Assembly (NCBI GenBank): GCA_022839995.1
Contig: JALHIN010000014.1
Coordinates: 4,672-68,671, forward strand
Length of the DNA: 64,000 bases
Source: 79-D21 sp022839995
Lineage (GTDB): Bacteria; Synergistota; Synergistia; Synergistales; 79-D21
Direction: 5' to 3'
The first letter of the stretch is position 1. Each line of letters begins with the position of its first letter. Position numbers and translations under genes: made by a program. The notes under the pieces were generated by a model, which saw nothing but the letters and a program-made list of their open reading frames with translations, was not told the DNA's origin and did not search any database. Positions 57,823-64,000 of the stretch are shown here, piece by piece.

Positions 57823-58602
57823 ATGAAGATCCTTTTTATCGGCGACATCGTCGGTAGTGCGGGCAGGAGGGCCGTTGCGGCCCTTCTGCCGCGTCTCAGG
57901 AAGGAAGACGGGCCTTTTGATTTCGTCCTTGCAAACGGCGAAAATGCAGCTGCCGGTTTTGGCCTGACGGAAAGGGTCTTTCGCGAAATCCTGGACCTCG
58001 GGGTGGATTGCATGACTTCTGGAAACCACGTCTGGGACAAACGCGAATTCCTGGAAATTTTGGCGGGCGAAAAGCGTATCCTGCGGCCTGCGAATTACCC
58101 CCCAGGATGCCCGGGACAAGGAGTTGCCATCCTGGGGCGAGGAGACAGGCGGCTTGCAGTGGTCAACCTTCAGGGGAGGGTCTTCATGCCGATGATCGAC
58201 TGCCCCTTCAGGGCGGCGGACGCGATCCTCCAGGATGAGAACATGCCTCCCTGCATTCTGGTTGATTTTCATGCGGAAGCCACCTCGGAAAAGAAGGCTC
58301 TGGGGCTATACCTTAACGGGAGGGTATCTGCCGTGATTGGAACCCACACGCATGTTCAAACCGCGGACGAGACCATCCTGCGCGGAGGAACGGCCTACCA
58401 GACGGATTGTGGAATGACGGGCGGACACGGAGGGGTCATCGGCATGAGAAAAGACGGGGTCCTGCCCCGTTTCCTTACCGGAATGCCCACGAAGTTCGAG
58501 GTCTGCGAAGAAGAGATCCGGCTAAACGCGGTGCTCGTCGAGATCGACGATGAGACCGGAAGGGCCTTTGAGATCCGAAGGATCGACGTCCCCCTCGACT
58601 GA
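57823..58602 (+). CDS. ymdB: YmdB-type metallophosphoesterase (TIGR00282 family)
   Basis: A 259-residue metallophosphoesterase: MKILFIGDIVGSAGRRAV, ANGENAAAGFGLTE, CMTSGNHVWDKRE, VDFHAEATSEKKALG and GTHTHVQTADE give the complete set of metal ligands. Members hydrolyse 2',3'-cyclic nucleotides and influence sporulation or biofilm genes in Bacillus. It begins eight bases after rny and is followed by spoVS, a conserved trio. The stop is 41 bases before the spoVS start. Confidence 0.92.
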   Translation: MKILFIGDIVGSAGRRAVAALLPRLRKEDGPFDFVLANGENAAAGFGLTERVFREILDLGVDCMTSGNHVWDKREFLEILAGEKRILRPANYPPGCPGQGVAILGRGDRRLAVVNLQGRVFMPMIDCPFRAADAILQDENMPPCILVDFHAEATSEKKALGLYLNGRVSAVIGTHTHVQTADETILRGGTAYQTDCGMTGGHGGVIGMRKDGVLPRFLTGMPTKFEVCEEEIRLNAVLVEIDDETGRAFEIRRIDVPLD

Positions 58603-58642
58603 TTCAGAGGCGGGGAGAATCGACGTTGAAGGACGTGGAAAC

Positions 58643-58909
58643 ATGGCTGACGAAACGCTGAAGGTAGGGGCAACGAGCGATCCCAAGACCGTGGCCGGCG
58701 CTATTGCGGCAATCGTCCGTTCCGGGAGGGAAGTCGAAATTCAGGCGATCGGTGCCGGTGCCGTCAACCAGGGAGTGAAGGCCATCGTGGTTGCAAGGGG
58801 GTACTTGGCTCCGAACGGGATCGATATCTGCTGTATCCCGGCCTTTTCGGAAATCGAGATCGACGGAATGGAACGCACGGCAATCAAGCTGATGATCCGG
58901 GCAAGGTGA
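58643..58909 (+). CDS. spoVS: stage V sporulation protein S homologue
   Basis: An 88-residue SpoVS: LKVGATSDPKTVAGAIAAIVRSGREVEIQAIGAGAVNQGVKAIVVARGYLAPNGIDICCIPAFSEIEIDGMERTAIKLMI, nearly the whole family pattern. It is a small Alba-like nucleic-acid-binding protein that affects sporulation in Bacillus but is common in organisms that do not form spores. ATG 58643 is the family start; the longer frame is not used. It ends just before a strong terminator. Confidence 0.94.
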   Translation: MADETLKVGATSDPKTVAGAIAAIVRSGREVEIQAIGAGAVNQGVKAIVVARGYLAPNGIDICCIPAFSEIEIDGMERTAIKLMIRAR

Positions 58910-58937
58910 AAAAAGCGGGGCGAAGCCCCGCTTTTTT
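58909..58937. terminator. bidirectional rho-independent terminator
   Basis: GCGGGGC, loop GAA, GCCCCGC, flanked by a run of A on the left and six T on the right, between the converging spoVS and hypE genes. It should end transcripts from both strands. Confidence 0.93.
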
Positions 58938-58963
58938 GTTTTCCGTCTCTGCGCTGGAGAGCA

Positions 58964-59950
58964 TTAGCAGATTCGCGGCAAGATTTCACCGACAGGCATG
59001 TCGAGAATCCTGGATCCTCCAAACCGTGTGTTCAGCGTGACCCACCGGGGGTGCTTCTCCGTAACGATGCCGATCCTGGATGCAAATTCCCCGTACTTCG
59101 ATCGGCGGAGCCTATCCAGGACGGGTTCTGTTTCTTCCGGCGAAACAGCGATCAACATGCAGCCTTCGCAAGCCAGGTGGAACGGGTCGAAACCGAGGAG
59201 GTCGCATACGGAAGCGACAGGAGCGGGAACGCAGACTGCAGCTTCTTCGATCTCCATTCCAAGGCCGGAAGATTCCGCCCATTCACAAAGCACCGTCGCG
59301 AGACCACCGCGGGTGCAGTCCCGGATGGCCCTAAGCCCGTCAAAATCCAGGATGCCTTCGATCGTTTCCCACAAGGGGGCGCAATCGGAGGCCAATCCTT
59401 CGCTCTCCAAGCCGTACCTCAAGGCGGCGATCGTGGCTCCATGCAGGCCAATCGGACCGGTCAGGAGAAGCGAGTCTCCCGCGCGGATCGATTGAATGCC
59501 CAATGTTTTCGGCAGGGAGGATTTTCCGATACCTGCCGTCGTCAGGACAAGACGATCGAGCTGCCCTTTGGGGACGACCTTGGTGTCTCCCGTAACGATC
59601 CGGACCCCGATTTGACGGCAGATCCCAGCGGCATCTCCAAGGTAGCCGAGAAGCTCGTCTTCGTCGAACCCTTCTTCCGCGATGACCCCCAGGGCGAGAA
59701 AAAGAGGCCTTGCTCCCCTGCAGGCAAGGTCGTTCAGGGTACCGCAGACGGCAAGTTTGCCGATATGCCCGCCTGGGAAGGAAAGGGGGCTCACGGTGTA
59801 TCCATCGATCGTCATAGCGAGGCCCTTTTCGAGGAAGGCGCAATCTTCGAGCGGGAAATCAGGGGTTTCTCCAGTGGCCTCCAGGATGGCGCTGACAAGG
59901 CGCTGGCTTTGCCTTCCCCCGCTTCCCTGGGAAAGGGAAATCGGTTTCAT
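58964..59950 (-). CDS. hypE: hydrogenase maturation protein HypE
   Basis: HypE dehydrates a thiocarbamoyl group on its last cysteine to thiocyanate, the cyanide donor for the NiFe-hydrogenase active site. The 328-residue protein has GSGGRQSQRLV, GHIGKLAVCGTLNDLACRGARP, VTGDTKVV, DCTRGGLATVL and ends in the invariant PRIC, the C-terminal Cys being the carrier. ATG 59950 overlaps hypD (ATGA). No hydrogenase structural genes or hypA/B/F are in the window. Confidence 0.96.
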   Translation of the reverse strand: MKPISLSQGSGGRQSQRLVSAILEATGETPDFPLEDCAFLEKGLAMTIDGYTVSPLSFPGGHIGKLAVCGTLNDLACRGARPLFLALGVIAEEGFDEDELLGYLGDAAGICRQIGVRIVTGDTKVVPKGQLDRLVLTTAGIGKSSLPKTLGIQSIRAGDSLLLTGPIGLHGATIAALRYGLESEGLASDCAPLWETIEGILDFDGLRAIRDCTRGGLATVLCEWAESSGLGMEIEEAAVCVPAPVASVCDLLGFDPFHLACEGCMLIAVSPEETEPVLDRLRRSKYGEFASRIGIVTEKHPRWVTLNTRFGGSRILDMPVGEILPRIC

Positions 59951-61029
59951 GAAGGTTCACCTCTTCCGTAACGGTATGCGGCGGAGCAGCTTCCCTCGGA
60001 TGACACCATGCAGGGGCCGACGGGGGTTTCGGGGGAACAGGCCCGTGCGAACAGCGGGCAACCAAATGGAGAAATCCTTCCGGCAAGGACATCTCCGCAC
60101 CGGCACCCCGCCGGCTCTCTTGCCGGGACATCCGAAATCCCGAGGCGGATTCTTGCGTCGAAAGCCGAATAGGCAGGCCGGAACCTCAAGCCGGATCGCG
60201 GCAGCAAACCGAGGCCCCTCCAGTTTGAATCCGACTCTTCGAAGACGGTTTCGAGCAGCTCCCTGGCGTGGGGGTTTCCGGTTGGGCGGACGGCCTCCCG
60301 ATACGCGCACTGGACGGAAAAGACTCCGCTCCTTTTCTGGAGAGCCAGCAGGGTGATCCCGGCCATGATCTGGTCGGGCTCGAATCCTGCGACAACACAA
60401 GCGAGGTTGTATTTTTCGGGAATCGGAAGGTAGGGCGAAAGCCCTAGGATCGTGCTGACGTGACCCGGCAGCAGGAACCCGTCCAGGGCCAGCTCCGGAT
60501 CGGATGCCAACGTTTCCAGCACTGCGGGCACCGTCTTGTGAAGGTTGAGGACCAGAAAATTCTCCACGTTTTGCCGGGCTGCCTGCAGGACGACGGCTGC
60601 CGTGGCGGGAGCCGTCGTTTCGAACCCGACGCCCGCAAACACCACGATCCGGTTCGGCGTGTCCATGGCGAGCGCCAGGGCTTCCGCCGCGGAGAGCACG
60701 ATACGGACGGAGGCGCCGCTTGACCTCGCTTCGGCCAGCGAAGTCGAGCTTCCAGGGACGCGGAGCATGTCCCCGTAGGTTGCAACGATTACCTTTTCCA
60801 TTGCCGAAAGCCGAATCAGGGAATCGATTTCTTCCTGGGCCGTTACGCAGACCGGACAACCGGGACCCGAAACCAGAGAAAGACCCTCGGGGAAAAGGGA
60901 TCTCAGCCCCGACCGGTAAACCGAGACCGTATGGGTTCCGCAAACCTCCATGAATTTCAGCGGCCGGTCGGCCAGCCTTTCGAGGGCCGCGGCCGCAGCC
61001 AGTACCCTCTCTCGGGTCCGTTCACCCAT
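59947..61029 (-). CDS. hypD: hydrogenase maturation protein HypD
   Basis: HypD is the [4Fe-4S] scaffold where the Fe(CN)2CO unit is assembled with HypC. The 360-residue protein has FMEVCGTHTVSVYRSGLRSLFPEG, SGPGCPVCVT, the GVGFETTAPATAA and PGHVSTILG segments and the cluster cysteines near the end (CRCGDVLAGRISPFGCPLFARAC...CMVSSEGSC). ATG 61029 lies in the last bases of hypC and gives the family N-terminus; the longer frame is a shadow of hypC. Confidence 0.96.
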   Translation of the reverse strand: MGERTRERVLAAAAALERLADRPLKFMEVCGTHTVSVYRSGLRSLFPEGLSLVSGPGCPVCVTAQEEIDSLIRLSAMEKVIVATYGDMLRVPGSSTSLAEARSSGASVRIVLSAAEALALAMDTPNRIVVFAGVGFETTAPATAAVVLQAARQNVENFLVLNLHKTVPAVLETLASDPELALDGFLLPGHVSTILGLSPYLPIPEKYNLACVVAGFEPDQIMAGITLLALQKRSGVFSVQCAYREAVRPTGNPHARELLETVFEESDSNWRGLGLLPRSGLRFRPAYSAFDARIRLGISDVPAREPAGCRCGDVLAGRISPFGCPLFARACSPETPVGPCMVSSEGSCSAAYRYGRGEPS

Positions 61030-61261
61030 TTTGCCGTGTCCCTGAAAGAGCCCGGATTTCTTCCCAAAGGGCCTCGATCTCTGTGGCTTCTTCCGGCTGG
61101 AGCTTTTCGATCGCAAAGCCTGCATGCACCAGCACGCGATCTCCGGGACGAGCCCCTTCCAGCAGGTCGGTCCGGATTTCCACCTCGATGGTTCCAGCCC
61201 GGCCGATGGCGGTGCAGGGGCCTGTGATCTCGACAAGGACATGCGGTACGGCAAGGCACAT
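61022..61261 (-). CDS. hypC: hydrogenase maturation chaperone HypC
   Basis: A 79-residue OB-fold chaperone that begins with the signature MCLAVP, whose Cys2 shuttles iron ligands between HypD and the hydrogenase large subunit. AGTIEVEIRTDLLEGARPGDRVLVHAGFAIEKLQPEEATE completes the pattern. GGGAGGG precedes ATG 61261. It heads hypC-hypD-hypE, with an 8-base overlap to hypD. Confidence 0.95.
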   Translation of the reverse strand: MCLAVPHVLVEITGPCTAIGRAGTIEVEIRTDLLEGARPGDRVLVHAGFAIEKLQPEEATEIEALWEEIRALSGTRQNG

Positions 61262-61295
61262 TTTGTTTCCCTCCCTAAGGCTACTGAGGAACATA

Positions 61296-61324
61296 ATCAT
61301 CCTTCGAGGGGGGGTTCCTGTCAA
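61296..61324 (-). promoter_or_regulatory. predicted promoter of hypCDE
   Basis: On the minus strand a perfect TTGACA (61324-61319) and GATGAT (61301-61296) are 17 bases apart, 35 bases before the hypC start. It lies back to back with the amidase promoter region. Confidence 0.6.
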
Positions 61325-61341
61325 TGCCGACGGGTTCACGA

Positions 61342-61347
61342 TATAAT
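61342..61347 (+). promoter_or_regulatory. possible -10 box of the amidase gene
   Basis: Perfect TATAAT 40 bases before ATG 61387. The -35 position is poor (TGTCAA at 17 bases), so the call is tentative. Confidence 0.4.
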
Positions 61348-61386
61348 CCGCTGGAAGGTTCCGGAAACCGAGAAAGGGGAAAGAAG

Positions 61387-62181
61387 ATGGAGGTTTTGCC
61401 GGTCGCTCTCGTCCAGGCGGCGATTTCCCGGAAAAGCCCGGCAGCCAATCTCGAGGCTCTTGTCGAAGAGACAGACCGGGCTGCGAAAAACGGTGCAAAG
61501 GTGGCAGTTCTACCCGAGTTGTGGAACCAGACCTTCCTTCTCCGGGAAAGGGAAGATCCCGCTCGGAAAGAAGGACTGATCCTCTCGGAATTCACTCGAC
61601 TGGCAAAGCGGCACGAAATGGCGATCGTCGCGGGAAGCGTGGCGATGCGTTGCAGGGAGGGCCTGCTGAACCGTTGCCACGTGATCGGCCCGAAGGGGAA
61701 CGTCATCCTGAGGTACGACAAGATCCACGTCTTCCCTTCTTTTTTCGAGGGGGAGGGGTTCAAGGCGGGGACAACGCTGGGAATTTGCGATCTTTTCGGT
61801 TGGAAAACAGGGGTCCTGGTCTGCTTCGACGTCGAGTTCCCGGAATTGTGCCGTTACCTGGCTGAAAAGGGGGTTCGGCTTCTCGTTGTAGTAGGAGCCT
61901 GGCCCGCGGAACACATCCGCATCTGGAAAACCCTGAACGCCGCTCGTTCGATGGAAAACCAGCTTTTTACCGTGGGAGTCAACCGATGCGACCGAAGTCC
62001 TTTGGTCCAGTTCGGGGGTCATAGCATCGCCTTGAACCCCTTCGGAGAAACGATTCTCGAGCTCGACGACCGGCCTGCGACTGAAATCGCCTGGCTTCGG
62101 AAAGACCTCGTGGAAAAGGCAAGGAAGAGCAACGCGGTATGGTTTTCACGACGGGAAGAGATCTACCGGAAGTGGAGTTAA
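61387..62181 (+). CDS. carbon-nitrogen hydrolase (nitrilase/omega-amidase family)
   Basis: A 264-residue member of the nitrilase superfamily with the Glu-Lys-Cys triad visible: Glu in VLPELWNQTF, Lys in RYDKIHVFPSFFEG, Cys in GVLVCFDVEFPELCR. The pattern is closest to omega-amidase type proteins that hydrolyse 2-oxoglutaramate or related amides, but the substrate is not certain. ATG 61387 has GGGGAAAGA upstream. It is followed by a long leader and the NSS transporter, so uptake and breakdown of an amino acid derivative is a possible theme. Confidence 0.85.
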   Translation: MEVLPVALVQAAISRKSPAANLEALVEETDRAAKNGAKVAVLPELWNQTFLLREREDPARKEGLILSEFTRLAKRHEMAIVAGSVAMRCREGLLNRCHVIGPKGNVILRYDKIHVFPSFFEGEGFKAGTTLGICDLFGWKTGVLVCFDVEFPELCRYLAEKGVRLLVVVGAWPAEHIRIWKTLNAARSMENQLFTVGVNRCDRSPLVQFGGHSIALNPFGETILELDDRPATEIAWLRKDLVEKARKSNAVWFSRREEIYRKWS

Positions 62182-62435
62182 CTTCAGCGTTCAAAATGGG
62201 GTATTGATGAATTCCGCTGCTCCGATTATCCTTACAGAGGGCTCCGGGAGGCTGAAACGAAGCGTTCGTGCCGCATGGGTATGCCATTGCCTTAATTGCG
62301 TATTTTCGAATCTTGCGGGCAATTGTATTCAACCGGCGGTGTTTGAGGGGAGGTGAAGCGAGAGACCACACCGCGGTTTTTTCCGTAGCACGCAATGAAG
62401 ATCCATGAAGTCAATCAGCCTAGAGGAGGGATATC
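62182..62435 (+). other. 254-base leader/intergenic region before the NSS transporter
   Basis: No open frame of note. It holds a terminator-like element (listed separately) about 55 bases before the transporter start, and a GAGGAGGG ribosome-binding site at the end. I looked for T-box, glycine and lysine riboswitch landmarks and found none complete. Confidence 0.5.
62333..62382 (+). terminator. terminator or attenuator in the transporter leader
   Basis: CCGGCGGTGT and ACACCGCGG pair with one bulged base around a 25-base purine-rich loop, followed directly by six T. It may end the amidase transcript or act as an attenuator for the transporter. Confidence 0.55.
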
Positions 62436-63779
62436 ATGGGCAACGGAACGGAAAATCGTGAACAGTGGGGTAGCCGCCTCGGTTTCATCATGGCAGCTGC
62501 CGGCTCCGCGGTCGGACTGGGAAACATCTGGCGTTTCCCCTACGTGACCGGTATGAACGGTGGTGGAGCCTTCGTCCTCTGTTATTTTGCCATCGTTTTC
62601 ACGATCGGCGTGTCGGTCATGCTCGCAGAGTTCGTCATCGGCCGGAGTGCAGGACTCAACGCGGTCGGGGCCTTCAAGAAACTGAAGGGCGGCGCGTGGC
62701 CCATCGTCGGCTGGATGGGAGTCATTGCCGGGTTCATTATCCTTTCTTTCTACGGGGTCATCGCCGGGTGGACCATCGCCTACATGATCAAGTCCGTTAC
62801 CGGACTCATGGCTATTGCTGCTGAAGGCAAAGCCGGGGATGCATTTGGGGCGTTCGTTTCCAACCCGACCCAGGTCGTTCTCTACCAGGTCATTTTCATG
62901 GTCATGACCATCTGGATTGTCTTCAAGGGCATCGGAGAAGGCATCGAGAAATATTGCAAGGTCATGATGCCCGCCCTTTTCGTGATTCTCCTCATCCTGA
63001 TCGTTCGATCTGTCACGCTTCCTGGCGCGGGAAAGGGGCTTCAGTTCTACTTGACGCCCGACTTCTCCAAGCTGACGGGGGCGGCCGTTTTCGCGGCGCT
63101 CGGACAGGGGTTCTTCTCTCTTTCGCTCGGAATGGGTTGCATGATCACGTACGGTTCCTACCTGAGCAAAAAGGAAATCCTGCCTTCCGCCGCGGTCACG
63201 GTTACCTTCCTTGACACGATGGTAGCCTTCCTTGCCGGTTTTGCCATTTTCCCGGCGGTCTTCGCCTTCGGCCTCGAGCCGGCTGCGGGCCCGGGGCTGA
63301 CTTTCATCACGCTGCCGAACGTCTTTGCGAAGATGCCCGGCGGGATGATCTTCTCGTTCCTGTTCTTCCTCCTGCTCTTCTTCGCCGCCCTGACTTCCTC
63401 CGTTTCTCTTCTGGAAGTCTGCGTGGCGTACTTCAAGGACGAGCTGGGCTGGACGCGTGAGAAGGCTTCCTGGCTGCTTGGCGGCGTCATCACTGCTCTC
63501 GGGGTTCCCTCCGCCCTTTCTCTTGGCGGCCATTTCCCAAAGATCGCGGGCAAGGATTTCCTCGACGTGATGGACTTCATCTCTTCTAACGTTCTGCTTC
63601 CGCTCGGCGGGATTTTCATCGCCGTCTTCGTCGGCTGGATCTGGCTTGAAGGAGCGAAGAAAGAAGCCACGAACGAGGGGAAGGCATCGTTTGCATGGGA
63701 GACGGCCTGGATCTGGATCGTCCGGATCGTGGCTCCCATTGCGATTGCCTGGATTTTCGTCAAGGGCCTGAAGTGGTAG
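62436..63779 (+). CDS. neurotransmitter:sodium symporter (NSS/SNF) family amino acid transporter
   Basis: A 447-residue inner-membrane protein with about eleven segments, the usual bacterial NSS form. Segment 1 has GFIMAAAGSAVGLGNIWRFPYVTGMNGGGAF, with the sodium- and substrate-binding unwound part; segment 6 GQGFFSLSLGMGCMITYGSYLS and segment 8 FAALTSSVSLLEV also match LeuT/MhsT/Tyt1. It should import a hydrophobic or aromatic amino acid with sodium; tyrosine or tryptophan would suit the beta-eliminating lyase at 26 kb, but this is inference. GAGGAGGG precedes ATG 62436. Confidence 0.93.
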   Translation: MGNGTENREQWGSRLGFIMAAAGSAVGLGNIWRFPYVTGMNGGGAFVLCYFAIVFTIGVSVMLAEFVIGRSAGLNAVGAFKKLKGGAWPIVGWMGVIAGFIILSFYGVIAGWTIAYMIKSVTGLMAIAAEGKAGDAFGAFVSNPTQVVLYQVIFMVMTIWIVFKGIGEGIEKYCKVMMPALFVILLILIVRSVTLPGAGKGLQFYLTPDFSKLTGAAVFAALGQGFFSLSLGMGCMITYGSYLSKKEILPSAAVTVTFLDTMVAFLAGFAIFPAVFAFGLEPAAGPGLTFITLPNVFAKMPGGMIFSFLFFLLLFFAALTSSVSLLEVCVAYFKDELGWTREKASWLLGGVITALGVPSALSLGGHFPKIAGKDFLDVMDFISSNVLLPLGGIFIAVFVGWIWLEGAKKEATNEGKASFAWETAWIWIVRIVAPIAIAWIFVKGLKW

Positions 63780-63805
63780 AGCGGGTCCTGTAGGAACGAA
63801 CTCCG

Positions 63806-63848
63806 AAGGGATAGGCAGACGTTGGATACTCGTCTGCCTATCCCTTTT
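63806..63848 (+). terminator. rho-independent terminator after the transporter gene
   Basis: AAGGGATAGGCAGACG and its exact complement CGTCTGCCTATCCCTT enclose a nine-base loop and run into TTTT. Strong stem, 26 bases after the stop. Confidence 0.92.
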
Positions 63849-63866
63849 GCCTTTGAAGCCGCACTC

Positions 63867-63894
63867 TTGACCCGATTAGCCTTCCATGTAGAAT
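63867..63894 (+). promoter_or_regulatory. predicted promoter of a gene beyond the window
   Basis: TTGACC (63867-63872), 16 bases, TAGAAT (63889-63894). The rest of the window (to 64000) is AT-richer and contains no recognisable coding start. Confidence 0.45.
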
Positions 63895-64000
63895 AAAACT
63901 GTAGGTGATTAGTCCCTATTTGGCACAAAGGGTACAAAGTCACAGACATACTGACAGAGAACAGGGAAGATATCCGTCCTTCGATTGTTGTATCGGAATT

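Noticed and set aside
62330..62390. T-box riboswitch (ACCGCGG resembles the T-box core)
   Set aside because: The GGTGG part of the T-box is absent, and ACACCGCGG is the 3' arm of a hairpin followed at once by the T-run, not the position of an antiterminator T-box.
62182..62435. tRNA or small RNA gene in the largest gene-free gap
   Set aside because: No GTTCRANNC T-loop with matching acceptor arms was found; only a terminator-like hairpin is supported.

Overview
The window reads as a stretch of chromosome from a strictly anaerobic, amino-acid-fermenting, diderm bacterium, most likely of the phylum Synergistota; this is an inference from gene content, not a search result. The evidence is a mixture. 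An O-antigen ligase and soluble (non-lipoprotein) periplasmic binding proteins point to an outer membrane. Several gene neighbourhoods are of the kind known from Firmicutes: yggS-sepF-divIVA, rny-ymdB-spoVS, yybS-rplI-dnaB and rpsU-yqeY. Ferredoxin-dependent oxoacid oxidation, oxygen-sensitive class III and B12-dependent class II ribonucleotide reductases, hydrogenase maturation genes, a branched-chain amino acid ABC transporter, an NSS-type transporter and a tryptophanase/tyrosine phenol-lyase homologue indicate an anaerobic peptide or amino acid lifestyle. The sequence is GC-rich and genes are packed tightly, often with ATGA or GTGA overlaps. I see no mobile element, CRISPR array, rRNA or tRNA, and no gene-free gap longer than 300 bases.

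Layout. 1-3.1 kb: the end of a 2-oxoacid:ferredoxin oxidoreductase operon that runs on into two peroxiredoxins and an exported superoxide-reductase-like protein. The second peroxiredoxin has an in-frame UGA exactly at the catalytic position, followed by a SECIS-like hairpin, so it is very probably a selenoprotein. 3.1-6.35 kb (minus): an unknown exported protein, folK, folP and a histidine phosphatase. 6.4-12.3 kb: a CIRCE-controlled hrcA-grpE-dnaJ operon lacking dnaK, then prmA, rsmE and mtaB. 12.3-16.8 kb: HIT protein, rpsU, yqeY, nrdR, nrdD, nrdG. 16.8-24.7 kb: a Kbl-type aminotransferase-fold enzyme, the five-gene liv operon, pgsA and an M20 peptidase. 24.7-27.4 kb: an MFS transporter divergent from the beta-eliminating lyase.

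27.5-39.9 kb: secA, a large exported protein, argS, an FtsB-like protein, rpsF-ssb-rpsR behind a strong promoter and a possible S6:S18 leader, then yybS, rplI, dnaB and the O-antigen ligase. 40-43.7 kb (minus): type III glutamine synthetase, a flavodoxin-fold reductase and a DapA-family lyase. 43.8-48.8 kb: DUF72 protein, a QueD/PTPS protein with an unusual Cys-Glu active-site motif, FolE2, a 2-hydroxyacid dehydrogenase, an RlmI-type methyltransferase and a HAD phosphatase. 48.9-58.9 kb: nrdJ, a barrel-sandwich membrane protein, yggS, sepF, divIVA, recG, recX, rny, ymdB, spoVS. 59-61.3 kb (minus): hypCDE. 61.4-64 kb: a nitrilase-family amidase and an NSS transporter.

The most interesting signals are the selenocysteine peroxiredoxin inside an oxidoreductase-linked oxidative-defence cluster, the superoxide-reductase-like protein that lacks one usual metal ligand, and the PTPS-type protein that may feed both queuosine and folate synthesis. 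Many starts were moved downstream from the longest open frame on the basis of ribosome-binding sites, and several genes appear to use GTG or TTG.
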